Shown here: piece after piece, positions 1 through 8,972 of the stretch
How the letters are laid out: each line of letters begins with the position of its first letter
Numbering within the stretch: position 1 is the first letter of the stretch
NCBI GenBank assembly: GCA_964421565.1
Contig: CAYQXJ010000001.1
Span: 124,001 to 188,000, forward strand
Source of the DNA: CAYQXJ01 sp964421565
Lineage (GTDB): Bacteria; Planctomycetota; Brocadiia; SM23-32
Length of the DNA: 64,000 nucleotides
Reading direction: 5' to 3'
Made by a program: the position numbers and the translations under genes
Notes under the pieces: model-generated
The model's database searches: none
What the model was told of the DNA's origin: nothing
Seen by the model: the letters and a program-made list of their open reading frames with translations, nothing else

Positions 1-223
1 TGATCTCCAAACCTATGCCGGGCTGCATGTCGAATACATACGCCAGGATGCCGGCGGTCCAGACACCGCCCAGGCAGCCGTTGGCCTCGATCAGCAGCAC
101 CTCTGCCCCCGCCCGCGCTGCGGCGACCGCCGCGGCGACTCCGCCGGGACCAGCCCCGGCCACGACCACGTCGTATTCGCTGGCCACAGGCGTCCGGAGG
201 TGCTCCTGGATGAACTCTGCCAT
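1..223 (-). CDS. FAD-dependent oxidoreductase, N-terminal part (runs off the window)
   Basis: This is the first 74 residues of a minus-strand gene whose 3' end lies outside the window. The start is an ATG at 221-223, preceded by a strong Shine-Dalgarno sequence (GGGAGGAG, about 5 bases upstream). After a 17-residue lead comes a dinucleotide-binding Rossmann motif (VVVAGAGPGGVAAAVAAA), then an acidic strand end (LLIEA) and a GCLGG turn. This is the classic N-terminus of the FAD-dependent oxidoreductases (PF12831-like) that recur at 1319-4123 and 5876-7246. The substrate is unknown for this class and the rest of the protein cannot be seen. Confidence 0.85.
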   Translation of the reverse strand, partial: MAEFIQEHLRTPVASEYDVVVAGAGPGGVAAAVAAARAGAEVLLIEANGCLGGVWTAGILAYVFDMQPGIGLEI

Positions 224-587
224 GCCGTCTCCTCCCGTGTTCGGCTCGGATCTCCGCTGTGAAAGCATTGGAGATTCCCCAGTTACTGTAGAGAAATTGC
301 AAACTGACTTCCAGTATGACAGGGCACCCCCCCCAAGCGGGGAGTCGGCCCCGGCACTGCTTGATGACCCGCCAGACGCCGGGGACGTCTGCGGACGTTG
401 TCTGTCGGATGTGCATCGCTGTCTGCGCCCTCCGTCGTCGAAGCTCTGAGTGTAGGCATCGGAACCTTTCCGGTCGGGGTGCCGGCCGCTTACGTCGCGG
501 GGAATGGCGTTTGCGCTGATGTTCTGCGGCGCGAGTGTGCCGGTTTGAGTCGCATGGTCTAAAGTATCTAAGCACAGGCAGATACGT
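224..587. other. Intergenic region between divergent genes, nothing recognised
   Basis: This stretch of about 360 bases separates the minus-strand FAD oxidoreductase from the plus-strand VTT protein, so it should hold two divergent promoters. I see no convincing -35/-10 pair, RNA gene or well-supported small gene. The open frames crossing it have no ribosome binding site and no recognisable protein sequence. Confidence 0.5.
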
Positions 588-1316
588 ATGGATGCCGAAC
601 TCACACGCGGAGAGGGCCGAGGGCCGCTCGCAGTGGTCACGGCGCTCTGGCGGCCGCTGGTCATGCTGGCGGTGGTGGCCGCTGTGATGGTCGCCGCGAC
701 CCGCTGGGACTGGGCCGAGAAGTGGCCCGAAGTGGAGGCACGGATACGCGGCTTTGGGGCGGCGGCGCCGGTTGTGTTCATCGCCGTGCGGGCGGGGCTT
801 GCCGTGCTCGCGATTCCCGGCTCAGCGGTCAGTGCCCTTGCCGGGGTGCTCTTCAGTCCCGTGCTGGGCATCGCCTGCGTGAGCCTGGGCAAGACGCTCG
901 GCGCTGCGCTCGCCTTTGTTATCGCGCGTTACTGGGCGCGAGACTCGGTCGAGGGGTGGCTGAGCGGGCGCGAACGCTGGCAACGCCTCGACGCACTGGT
1001 CGAGCAGCAAGGGGCCCTGGTGGTCGCGCTGAACCGCTTCTTCCCCCTCATCCCGTTCAACCTGCAGAACTACGCCTTCGGGCTCACCTCCGTTCCGTTC
1101 GGCACGTATCTGCTCTGGACGTGGCTCGGCATGCTGCCGGGCGCTGTGTTGGTGGTCAGCGGGGTGGGCGTCATCAAAAGGACGCTCGAGACCGGCCAGG
1201 TGCCCTGGGCGCTTGTCGGCGTGCTGGCCGGCAGTGTCATCGCTATGCTCATCCTCACCGGCTACAGCTTCCTGCGGCTCGTGGCGAGCCGGCGCAGCGG
1301 CACGCCGACGACATAG
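588..1316 (+). CDS. TVP38/TMEM64 family (VTT domain, DedA-like) membrane protein
   Basis: This is a 242-residue inner-membrane protein with a hydrophobic segment at about 23-40, further segments around 60-115 and two C-terminal segments (about 175-195 and 205-228). The region from about 65 to 190 fits the VTT/SNARE-associated family: a PGSAVSALAGVLFSP stretch, a GKTLGAALAFVIARY stretch and the later FFPLIPFNLQNYAFG motif. Known relatives are implicated in lipid scrambling or small-molecule transport, but no reaction can be assigned here. Its stop codon lies 2 bases from the stop of the convergent FAD-HEAT gene. The ribosome binding site is weak (AGG about 9 bases upstream of the ATG). Confidence 0.85.
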   Translation: MDAELTRGEGRGPLAVVTALWRPLVMLAVVAAVMVAATRWDWAEKWPEVEARIRGFGAAAPVVFIAVRAGLAVLAIPGSAVSALAGVLFSPVLGIACVSLGKTLGAALAFVIARYWARDSVEGWLSGRERWQRLDALVEQQGALVVALNRFFPLIPFNLQNYAFGLTSVPFGTYLLWTWLGMLPGAVLVVSGVGVIKRTLETGQVPWALVGVLAGSVIAMLILTGYSFLRLVASRRSGTPTT

Positions 1317-1318
1317 GC

Positions 1319-4123
1319 TCAAGCGATCTGCGCTATGGATTCTGCCCGACGGCGCACGTAGCGGCGCTCGTCTTCGAGGTATGGCGCCAGGAGTTCATCG
1401 ACATCCTCGCCCATCCGTGCAAGCGCTTCCGCCGCTGCCAGCTCCAGCCGCCAGCGCACGTCGGGGCGTACCGGGCCCAACCACGGGCCGCCCGCCATGT
1501 CCTGTCGGGTGTCGATATCGTCACGCTTCAGAAACTGCCGGACCGCCGGCGCGGCAGACGGATCGCCGATTCGCCCGAGCGCCCGCAGCACAGCGACGCA
1601 CGCGTCCTTGGACACGTCTTCCTCCTGCAGCACCTCCGCCAGCGCGGGAACCGCGCGGCGGTCACCAACCCGGCCCAGCAGCACGGCCGCCGTCATCCAC
1701 GCCGGGGCGCTGTGGGGGCTATCGCTCCCCTCCGAGCGCCGTTCCTTGAGTGTCTGCAGCAAGGCCGGCACGGCCTCCTTCGACCTCACCATGGCCAGGG
1801 GAACCGACGCCCAGAAGCGCACGTCCTCATCTTCGTGGTGGACTGCGTCGAGCAGCACAGGCAGCGCGCCCTCACCCTCTTGCATCAGCATCCAGACAGC
1901 GGTCGTGGGGTCATCTCCACCGAGCTGCTCCGCCCATTCTTCGACGGGCCTGCTTTTGGGCGCCTCGGGAAACGCGTCCGACCAGTGCAACCGTACCTGG
2001 GCGTTGTGTGAGCGGTCAGCATCGGGCGCGCCGAGGGAGCCCGTAGCGAAGAGTCGCTGCTGCACCTCCTTGACCGGCAGATCGCGCGGGTCAAATCCCA
2101 GGATGGCGCAAAGAGCCGCAGCTACACCCGCTGCCTCGCCGATGCGCTGCATGTCGCGCATCATGCGCATCTGGTAGTGTGCGTCCTGCGTCAGCGAGAC
2201 GCCGCGGCATGCAACCAGCAGGTTGTCCACGCGCAGGGGCACCAGGCAGCGGTAAGGCACCTCGCAGCCGTAATTGCCGGGCCGCTTGCCGAGCAGCCAG
2301 ATGAAGACCACGGCCTCGTCGCTCTCGCTGGCGTAGTCGCGCGCGTGGTTGTCGAAGTTCGACATGGCGTAGGCGATCACGTCGTCAAACTGCCGTGCCA
2401 GCGTCTCGTCACCGAGCGTGAGCGTGTACTCCCCGACGATCTGACGTCCCTGGCGGATGCCGATCAGCGGGGCGATGAACAGCAGGCGGTCATCGGCGGC
2501 ATACTGATCCCTGCGGTAATGCTGCAGCCCGTCACGGCGGGCGCGAGTCAAGTCCCATACGTCGTCGGAATCGCAGTAGCCCGCATCGAAGTTAAGGTAG
2601 CGGACGCCCGACTCCGGTCCGATCACCGTGCCGGAGAGTGTATAGGGGTGGAGCACGCCGTCGCCCTCCCTGCCGTAGTGGAACGGCGCTCCAGCAGCCG
2701 CGGCGATGTCGGCGTCGCCCGTGCTGTCGATGAACTGTTCGGCGCGACAGGTCACCATGCCCCCGGGTCCCACGGCGCGGACGGCCTGGATGCGCGCCGA
2801 ACGGTATCTGCCCTCTTCGCTCGACGTGTCGCGAGTGGGCACGTCGAAGACGGTGGTGTTGAGCATCAGCCGCACGCCCGCCTCGCGGAGCATCTGGAGC
2901 GACGCGATCCACTTTGCTACGGGGTGGAAGCCCCGGAACCGCCTGTGGGGCGCCATCAGCGGGGTCAACTCGTCCGTGCGCGCGTCGAGGGCATCCTGCA
3001 GCCCCCCAGCCACGCCGTAGTAGTAGCCGTGGATGTTGCCGCCGGTGCCGATGCCGCCGAGGATCGGGGTAGCCTCAATCAGCAGTGTCTCAGCGCCTTC
3101 CCGTGCGGCAGCCAGCGCGGCGAGCACGCCCGCGGTGCCGCCTCCGCAGAGCGCGACGCTCGAAGAGCGCTCGTGGTTGGGCGCGTCCAACCGCTCGGGT
3201 TCGCCCTCGGGGCTTGACTTCTGTGCGGCAGCAGCCGCTTGCCGGCCCACCTCTTCGCCGAGTTCGAGCAGGCCGGCGAAGGCGTCGTTGGCGAGGTCGG
3301 TCTTGCCGGCCCACGGCCCCGCGGCGAGCAGCTTGTCCATTGCTGAGTGCGTCCGCCCCTCCAGAGCACCCACGGCGGGCGGCTTCAGCGGCACTGACTC
3401 GAACGCCATCTGCGTCACCAGCGCCTCGGAGCATGCAGGCACCGCCTCGCGCACGGTCTCGAGCACAGCGGGCACCATTAGCTGCGCCTCGACCGTGGCA
3501 GACGTCTCGGCGTCAAAGAGAACGCGCGCCTCGCCCGGCCAGACAGACGGAGCCACCCTCAGCGCAGAACAGCCTTCCGGAGGGTCCGGTTCGACCGGTT
3601 CCGTTAGGGCTGACACGTGATTCAGGATGAGCCCGTAACGCAATCGCTGCGGCGGCGCTTCCAGCTCGGCCGCGCTGCATTGCCAGAGGGCGGCGGCATG
3701 GGTGGCATCCACCAGAACATTCGCATCGATCCGGACTTCGCCGGACTTCCCCGCCAGGACCGCCCCGCGCGCCACGCCGTCGCAAGCCAGCAGTGCGACC
3801 GGCCGCACGTGGTAGAGCACGTCCATGTTGGCTTCGGCGGCCATGCCGTCCAGTGTCAACTCCAGCACGGCGCTATCCAGAAGGCCGTTGCCCCGGGCGC
3901 CGACGGCGTCGACAGCGTCGGCCACCTCCCTGGCGAGCCCGTGGGGCTCGGACGGCAGGGCGTTCTGGAAGGTCCAGACGCCTTCCCACCCGAGAACGGG
4001 ATGCGATGCCGCGACCAGGACGCGAAGCCCTTCTCGCGCGCAGGTCAGGCCCGCCGCGAACCCGCTCAGTCCGCCACCTACTACCAGGACATCGCACTGC
4101 GTGACCGCCTTCGTCGCCATCAT
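1319..4123 (-). CDS. FAD-dependent oxidoreductase with tandem FAD-binding halves and C-terminal HEAT repeats
   Basis: This 934-residue protein is about twice the length of its single-domain relatives in the window. Residues about 10-310 begin with a Rossmann motif (DVLVVGGGLSGFAAGLT). A second complete FAD-binding half starts near residue 320 (VALCGGGTAGVLAALAAA, then LLIEATPILGG) and continues as a typical PF12831-like domain to about 715. Residues about 730-934 are alternating helices resembling HEAT/PBS-lyase repeats (for example ALPVLLDAVHHEDEDVRFW and GDRRAVPALAEVL). The start is ATG-ATG at 4118-4123 with GGAGAG upstream. The first half lacks some later conserved blocks and may be a degenerate duplicate that keeps the nucleotide-binding fold. 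The substrate is unknown. HEAT repeats usually mediate protein contacts, so the fusion may hold a partner protein. Confidence 0.85.
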   Translation of the reverse strand: MMATKAVTQCDVLVVGGGLSGFAAGLTCAREGLRVLVAASHPVLGWEGVWTFQNALPSEPHGLAREVADAVDAVGARGNGLLDSAVLELTLDGMAAEANMDVLYHVRPVALLACDGVARGAVLAGKSGEVRIDANVLVDATHAAALWQCSAAELEAPPQRLRYGLILNHVSALTEPVEPDPPEGCSALRVAPSVWPGEARVLFDAETSATVEAQLMVPAVLETVREAVPACSEALVTQMAFESVPLKPPAVGALEGRTHSAMDKLLAAGPWAGKTDLANDAFAGLLELGEEVGRQAAAAAQKSSPEGEPERLDAPNHERSSSVALCGGGTAGVLAALAAAREGAETLLIEATPILGGIGTGGNIHGYYYGVAGGLQDALDARTDELTPLMAPHRRFRGFHPVAKWIASLQMLREAGVRLMLNTTVFDVPTRDTSSEEGRYRSARIQAVRAVGPGGMVTCRAEQFIDSTGDADIAAAAGAPFHYGREGDGVLHPYTLSGTVIGPESGVRYLNFDAGYCDSDDVWDLTRARRDGLQHYRRDQYAADDRLLFIAPLIGIRQGRQIVGEYTLTLGDETLARQFDDVIAYAMSNFDNHARDYASESDEAVVFIWLLGKRPGNYGCEVPYRCLVPLRVDNLLVACRGVSLTQDAHYQMRMMRDMQRIGEAAGVAAALCAILGFDPRDLPVKEVQQRLFATGSLGAPDADRSHNAQVRLHWSDAFPEAPKSRPVEEWAEQLGGDDPTTAVWMLMQEGEGALPVLLDAVHHEDEDVRFWASVPLAMVRSKEAVPALLQTLKERRSEGSDSPHSAPAWMTAAVLLGRVGDRRAVPALAEVLQEEDVSKDACVAVLRALGRIGDPSAAPAVRQFLKRDDIDTRQDMAGGPWLGPVRPDVRWRLELAAAEALARMGEDVDELLAPYLEDERRYVRRRAESIAQIA

Positions 4124-4454
4124 GTGCTCTCCATCTGGGCCTACCGGATTGCGTTACGAGCGGGCATCCTACCGTCTGTTGTCCCGCCGGGCCAATGTGG
4201 AACGTGTAACTGAGCCGTTTGCGCTGTGGGGGTTGGTTGGGCCGCAAGAGGGACTAACGATACCGCACGTGGTGCCTACCAGGCTGCGGACCGTGGCGGC
4301 AGGTTTCTTTCACGGGTTCGCCCAGGAGCGGGCCGGGATGGCGGAAAGGGGTTCAGAATTGCCGCTTAACTGTGACGCCACTTCAGTGGCTCCTCCGCGA
4401 GGTTCATGCCTTCAAGATCCGTTCGGCGCGGGGAGAGAGGGATGACAAACGGCT
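4124..4454. other. Intergenic region, one short palindrome, no gene
   Basis: This 331-base gap lies between the 3' end of the GH26 gene and the start of the FAD-HEAT gene, both on the minus strand. It contains a near-perfect palindrome at 4377-4390 (GCCACT-TC-AGTGGC) without a T-run. That could be a weak hairpin behind the GH26 gene. Nothing else is recognised apart from the promoter-like element at 4166-4195. Confidence 0.45.
4166..4195 (-). promoter_or_regulatory. Possible sigma70-type promoter of the FAD-HEAT gene
   Basis: On the minus strand TTGGCC (4195-4190) and TAGGAT (4171-4166) are separated by 18 bases, about 40 bases upstream of the start codon. The match is moderate and based on pattern only. 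Confidence 0.33.
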
Positions 4455-5669
4455 TCAGCGTGCGTGTCCCGAAGTCGCTGCGTCACCCGCGTTGCTGCTC
4501 TCAGCTTGTTCGCCGGCTGCGGCAGTCCGGAAACGTTTCCAGGCTTCGGCTAACCAGATGCGCGGGTGTTTGCAGAAAGCCCGGAAGTCATCGGCTGCGT
4601 CCTTGCTGATTTCGTCCGTCGGCACCCAATAATGGTTTTTATTGCCGTTGCGCCAGGTCAGCAGCCAGGCGATCTTGGGAGCATCATCGCCTTTCAGAAG
4701 CGGCAAGATCTGGCCGGCCCAGAAATCGTTGCCGCCATATTTCGATAGCCCATTGCGCCAGCCGATTTCGGTGCCGGCCGCGAGCTTGCCGTGTTTGCGG
4801 GCCAGAGACTCGACGAGCTGCATCTCGGTCAGCAGCCGGTCCACCTGCCTGGTATCGCTGACGTAATGGTCAAACCCGATCACGTCGACCCAGTCCATAC
4901 CGGGAAAGCGCTGCCGGAGGTAAGCCTCCTGGGAAGTCAGTGGCGTGTTGGGGCTGATAGCGTAGATCAACTGGTGCACGTTCTTCTCATCGCGGAGGTA
5001 ACGGACGGTGAACCGCCACAGTTGGATGTACTCTTCAGCGGAGCCCGCCCGTGACCCCCACCAGAACCAGCCGCCGTTATGTTCATGCCAGGGGCGGAAG
5101 ATCAGCGGAATCGGCCGCCCATGGTCGTCCTTAAGGCTAAGGATCAGGTCAGCCATGCGGTCGAGCCACTGGATCAATGTCGCGTGTGCCTTGCCGCCGG
5201 GCAGGACCGCGCGCAGGGAGTCGCTCTGCACGTCGTTGTAGCGACCGCCGGTAACGGGGTTCCCGGGATGCCAGTTAAGTTCAATTATCGCCCCGGCGGC
5301 GTGGGCCGCTAGCATGCGCTTGCGGAGGTCGGCTATACGCTCGGGCTCAACCTGGAAGCCAAAGCCGGAGACGGCGGGCCAGTCGCCGGTAACTGTCTTG
5401 ACGTCGCTGCGGCCATGGTCGCCCCGCCAGCCCAGCCCCTCGTAATTCGCGTTCTGGTGGCCGAACAGAACGGCCTTGCGGCTGGAGCGGTGCAGGGCCT
5501 CCCATAGGGCTACCGTCTCTGCGGTCGCATCCGGATCGATCAGCTTGGCCATCTTCGAATCCTCCCGCTCGTCACTGGTCGCGGTCCCGGCCGCCAATGA
5601 CCTAACCGGACCGGCCAGCAACAGCCACAGGGCAGTGCACAATGTTATGGACGTCAAATTGACGCTCAA
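4455..5669 (-). CDS. Secreted GH26 endo-beta-1,4-mannanase
   Basis: This 404-residue glycoside hydrolase of family 26 probably hydrolyses beta-1,4-mannan chains outside the cytoplasm. I chose a TTG start at 5667-5669 because a near-perfect Shine-Dalgarno (GGAAGGAGG) lies 7 bases upstream. The resulting N-terminus is a good signal peptide (hydrophobic TLCTALWLLLAGPV, then a small-residue cleavage region near SLAAG). An ATG 54 bases further upstream gives a poor signal and has no binding site. The catalytic acid/base sits in FRPWHEHNGGWFWW (Glu about 196) and the nucleophile in GTEIGW (Glu about 301), as expected for the family; FGHQNANYEG also fits. The GH130 protein at 59.8 kb may act on the same substrate. 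Confidence 0.9.
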   Translation of the reverse strand: MSVNLTSITLCTALWLLLAGPVRSLAAGTATSDEREDSKMAKLIDPDATAETVALWEALHRSSRKAVLFGHQNANYEGLGWRGDHGRSDVKTVTGDWPAVSGFGFQVEPERIADLRKRMLAAHAAGAIIELNWHPGNPVTGGRYNDVQSDSLRAVLPGGKAHATLIQWLDRMADLILSLKDDHGRPIPLIFRPWHEHNGGWFWWGSRAGSAEEYIQLWRFTVRYLRDEKNVHQLIYAISPNTPLTSQEAYLRQRFPGMDWVDVIGFDHYVSDTRQVDRLLTEMQLVESLARKHGKLAAGTEIGWRNGLSKYGGNDFWAGQILPLLKGDDAPKIAWLLTWRNGNKNHYWVPTDEISKDAADDFRAFCKHPRIWLAEAWKRFRTAAAGEQAESSNAGDAATSGHAR

Positions 5670-5875
5670 CGCCTGGCCTCCTTCCAGCATATCGCTCGAA
5701 GCACGGCAGATCGATGGTGCCATGATGTCCCGGCTGCTATCTCGTGTTAAGGGTGATTGTGGTAAGGGATTTGGGGATAACGCCTGTGAGTCGTGTCGGC
5801 GCTCAGTTCAGGAACCGTCGGAACGTGGACACGCGCGGCCACGAAAGCGGGAGCGGGGCGGTCATGGTCGGGGGC

Positions 5876-7246
5876 TCAGTCTTCGAAGTACACGCCGTCC
5901 GCCTGGAGGGCGTTGCGCAGGTGGTCATAGGGCAGCTCGCGCGTTCCGCAATCACGTTCAGCGCAGAGGGCCGCTGCTGTGCCGGCCGCCTGGCCCTGGC
6001 CCATGCAGCAGACGGTGTTTCGGGTGGACATGTGCGCCTCTTGATCGCTGGTAATCATCATGCCCGTTGCCAGCAGGTTCTCCATTCCCATCACGCGCAG
6101 CGCCCGATAGGGCACGCCGTAGGTGCCGCCGTCCTTGACCTGGAGTCGCGGCGCGAAGTCGTGAAACCCGTAGGCCATCACGTCGTCTTCGAAGTGGCGC
6201 GCCTCCAGCACGTCCTCGCTGGTGATGTCGTAGTCGCAGGCGATCAGGCGCCCCCTGCGGATGGTGACGGCGGGGCTTGTGCGGGCGATGAAGGCCCGCT
6301 GGCAGCCAGGCACGTACTGCCGGAATAGGTCGGCCGCGCGGAGCTGGCGGCGGCGCAGCTCCAGTTCCGCCTCCGCCAGTGCGTCGCGATCGGTAGGGCT
6401 GAGAGGCATCTTGAAGTTCAGCTTGATGAACATGAAGTAGTCGTCGTGCGCCGTGGTTGTCACGGTGGACATGCCGATTTCGGCCGCCCCCTCGCTGAAC
6501 CCGTCGGGAAGCCGGGCGCTGCGTCCGTTCAGCCGCACGATCTGACCATCCCGCCCGTCCCGCATCCCTTCGGCGTACTCCGTCAGGGCATCGTGTTCAG
6601 TGAGGAATTCGCAGTAGCCCTCCACGCTCACGTTGGCCAGCGACATGCTGTTGACGACCGGGTAGTCGTTCGGCTCGCTGTACTGCGCTCCCGCGCGGGC
6701 GCACAGGTCCCCGTAGCCGGTGCAGTCGACGAAGGCCCGGGCGCGCAGCATCTCCCGGCCCTGGTGACTCTCCGTGATTGCGCCCAGCACGCGACCATCC
6801 TCCGTCGCTGCACCGGCCAGCACGGTGTTCGCCATGACTGCAACACCGGCTTCGCGCAGCATCTCGAAGGTGACCAGCTTGTAGAGCTCGGTGTCGATCG
6901 CCGTGCAGACGCTGTCGTAGTCGTAGCCCCGCGTCATCTCCGCATGGCCGCTGGTGCCACCGACCTCGGCCAGCCGCTCAATGATCCTCTGGGGTATTCC
7001 TCGGACCACCTGGCGCTTCTCTGCTGCGGGGAACGCCTTCCACAGATTGTAGAAGCTGTGTAGCGCGGTGCCCCCCTCAACAGCCGTGCCCCCGGGGTAA
7101 CCCTTCCATTCCACCAGCGCCGTGCGCGCGCCCTGGCCAGCCGCAGCAAGCGCGGCCGGGACGCCTGCCGTACCGGCCCCGGCCACTACTACATCGAACT
7201 CACGGACCGGCAGTCTCCTTCCCGGCTCTTCGTAATAACGCGTCAT
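5876..7246 (-). CDS. FAD-dependent oxidoreductase (PF12831-like)
   Basis: This 456-residue flavoprotein has an N-terminal Rossmann motif (DVVVAGAGTAGVPAALAAA), the LVEWKGYPGGTAVEGG block, and a FVDCTGYGDLCARAG block that matches the second FAD-contacting segment. The C-terminal part (NLLATGMMITSDQEAHMSTR, then MGQGQAAGTAAALCAE) completes the family pattern. I use the ATG at 7244-7246 because AGGGGA lies 5 bases upstream; the ATG 13 codons earlier lacks one. This family is abundant in carbohydrate-degrading bacteria, but its substrates are unknown. The gene lies upstream of the GH26 gene on the same strand, so a linked role in sugar oxidation is possible but unproven. Confidence 0.88.
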   Translation of the reverse strand: MTRYYEEPGRRLPVREFDVVVAGAGTAGVPAALAAAGQGARTALVEWKGYPGGTAVEGGTALHSFYNLWKAFPAAEKRQVVRGIPQRIIERLAEVGGTSGHAEMTRGYDYDSVCTAIDTELYKLVTFEMLREAGVAVMANTVLAGAATEDGRVLGAITESHQGREMLRARAFVDCTGYGDLCARAGAQYSEPNDYPVVNSMSLANVSVEGYCEFLTEHDALTEYAEGMRDGRDGQIVRLNGRSARLPDGFSEGAAEIGMSTVTTTAHDDYFMFIKLNFKMPLSPTDRDALAEAELELRRRQLRAADLFRQYVPGCQRAFIARTSPAVTIRRGRLIACDYDITSEDVLEARHFEDDVMAYGFHDFAPRLQVKDGGTYGVPYRALRVMGMENLLATGMMITSDQEAHMSTRNTVCCMGQGQAAGTAAALCAERDCGTRELPYDHLRNALQADGVYFED

Positions 7247-7293
7247 GAGATTCCCCTGATCGTGCCTCGGCGGGTTCTTCCCCATCGCACACG

Positions 7294-7299
7294 ATTATA
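7294..7299 (-). promoter_or_regulatory. -10 element (TATAAT) of the FAD oxidoreductase gene
   Basis: A perfect TATAAT on the minus strand would start transcription near 7287, giving a leader of about 40 bases before the ATG at 7246. The -35 region is weak (TTTTGT, 16 bases upstream). Confidence 0.42.
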
Positions 7300-7430
7300 C
7301 ATTGCATGACGCGCCACAAAAGCGGCTGTCGGGAATAGGGCGTGCTGGGACAGGGGCAGGCGGCTGGCAGCGAAGTGCCCGCGAGGCCGTGGGGCCTGGC
7401 AGTTTTCTCCCCTTCTCCTGCAACCGGGAA

Positions 7431-7458
7431 ACCTGCACGGACTGACGGAGGTGCAGGT
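7431..7458. repeat. Perfect inverted repeat upstream of the ARPP-1 gene
   Basis: ACCTGCAC (7431-7438) and GTGCAGGT (7451-7458) form a perfect 8-base inverted repeat with a 12-base spacer. No T-run follows on either strand, so it looks more like a dyad operator than a terminator. It lies in the 445-base gap between the divergent FAD oxidoreductase and ARPP-1 genes. No other gene or RNA was recognised in that gap. Confidence 0.45.
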
Positions 7459-7691
7459 CATATTCTGATGTATGTGGTCAGTACATGAGCTCTCTGGCGG
7501 CGGAGGTAGCATCGCGGATGATGCTCTGAGCCGACCAAGTCCTGTTTTGGCAATGAGATACGACGCCATCAGTCTGGACCCGCTGGCTGGCATCGACGTT
7601 GCTTATGTTGATCTGCACCGGGCCAGCCGGAGCGCTTGCGTCGGCTGGGCGGCATGCGATTCCACCGGATAGCTCGAACAAGGAGGTCGGA

Positions 7692-8672
7692 ATGCACGAG
7701 GCCATCGGCGAATTCCTGGGATGTCTTGGGGTCGGAAAGGCACGTGAGCACAGTAACATGGCCGTGGCGCCTCTGTTTGTGCCAGAGAGCGGGTGCCCGG
7801 ACTACATAACCCTGGAGGAGGCTATAGGTGACGGGAAGCTCGCCGTCGGCGAGGTGGGTCCGGTTGGGTCCGTCTCCGAACTCAAGGTCGTCAACGATGC
7901 CGATGAGAACGTGCTCATGTTGGACGGCGAGGAACTGCATGGCGCCAAGCAGAACCGCGTGCTGAACACCACCATTCTTGTGGGTGCCCATACTGAGGTG
8001 CTCATCCCCGTCAGTTGCACCGAGCACGGCCGCTGGCGTTTCACGTCGCCACGCTTCAGCGGTTCGGACGTGGTCATGTCTCCCTCGTTACGCGCGAGCA
8101 AGGCGCGCGCCGTGTCGGCATCGCTACGCAGAGGCAAGACGTTCCGCGGCAACCAGGCCGAGGTCTGGGACAACGTGGCGCAGCAGGCCCTGCGGGCTCA
8201 TGCCCAAAGCCCGACGGGTGCCATGCGCGACACCTACGAATCCATGCGCTCAGACCTGGAGGGCTACCGGAAGGCCTTCCCCGCCGAGGAGCGACAGCAG
8301 GGACTGCTGGTCTTCGTGAACGGCGCGCCGGTCGCCTTCGATGCCGTGTCGCGGGCTGAAGCCTACCGGCAACTGCACGCGAAACTGGTGAACAGCTACG
8401 CCATGGACGCGTGGCTGGCCCGGCACCAGGCAGGGGGCGATATGCCGAACGGATCGGCCCGGGACTTCATCGAGGAGGCGGCGCAATGCAATGACGAGCC
8501 GCACGGTTCGGTCGGTCTCGGCACCGACCACCGCTGCGAGGGCGAACGCATGGTCGGCTCGGCCCTTGTGCATGAAGGCACCGTGGTGCACGCCGCCTTC
8601 TTCCGCTCAGAGCATGGAGAGCGGGGCGGCGGCTTGGCCGCATCGCACCAACGGCGCCAGTTCCGGATATGA
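7692..8672 (+). CDS. ARPP-1 domain protein (DUF6569-like)
   Basis: This 326-residue cytoplasmic protein starts at the ATG at 7692, with AAGGAGG 7 bases upstream. A longer in-frame extension to 7599 has no binding site. The hallmark block DGEELHGAKQNRVLNTTIL (about residues 78-96), followed by a strand and IPVSCTEHGRW, matches the ARPP-1 family (ARG and rhodanese-phosphatase-superfamily-associated protein). That family has been linked by context to NAD/ADP-ribose chemistry, with no established reaction. No ADP-ribosylglycohydrolase or macro domain lies nearby, so this copy is an orphan. The next element downstream is tRNA-Ser on the other strand. Confidence 0.82.
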   Translation: MHEAIGEFLGCLGVGKAREHSNMAVAPLFVPESGCPDYITLEEAIGDGKLAVGEVGPVGSVSELKVVNDADENVLMLDGEELHGAKQNRVLNTTILVGAHTEVLIPVSCTEHGRWRFTSPRFSGSDVVMSPSLRASKARAVSASLRRGKTFRGNQAEVWDNVAQQALRAHAQSPTGAMRDTYESMRSDLEGYRKAFPAEERQQGLLVFVNGAPVAFDAVSRAEAYRQLHAKLVNSYAMDAWLARHQAGGDMPNGSARDFIEEAAQCNDEPHGSVGLGTDHRCEGERMVGSALVHEGTVVHAAFFRSEHGERGGGLAASHQRRQFRI

Positions 8673-8715
8673 TAGCTACTGCCCGCCGAGCTTAAGGGCG
8701 ACAGACGGGGGAGTG

Positions 8716-8805
8716 TGGCGGAGAGGGGGGGATTCGAACCCCCGGGACCGTAACCGGTCCAGCGGTTTTCGAAACCGCCCCGTTCGGCCGCTCCGGCACC
8801 TCTCC
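8716..8805 (-). tRNA. tRNA-Ser (anticodon CGA)
   Basis: This 90-base tRNA has a seven-base acceptor stem (GGAGAGG with CCTCTCC), a discriminator G and an encoded CCA end. The anticodon stem GCGGT/ACCGC encloses the loop TTCGAAA, giving anticodon CGA (codon UCG). A long variable arm (GGACCGGTTACGGTCC) is the serine-class hallmark. The T-arm carries GGGTTCGAATCCC. Confidence 0.96.
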
Positions 8806-8972
8806 AGGCGCGAGTATAACGCCCGAGCGGCCTCGCGCGCAATCGCTGCCGCTGCGCCATGCATGTCGGTTTGCCGGGCTTCTCAGAAAAACGGAACCAC
8901 AAAGAGCCATTATCGTGTATAATGCGCCCCGTCGAAGCTGCAGTCGTTTCCGTGGCCCACTGGGAGGAGGCC

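Noticed and set aside
722..2011. A 429-codon plus-strand open frame across the VTT and FAD-HEAT genes
   Set aside because: It crosses two well-supported genes in the wrong frame and strand and is Arg-rich shadow sequence.
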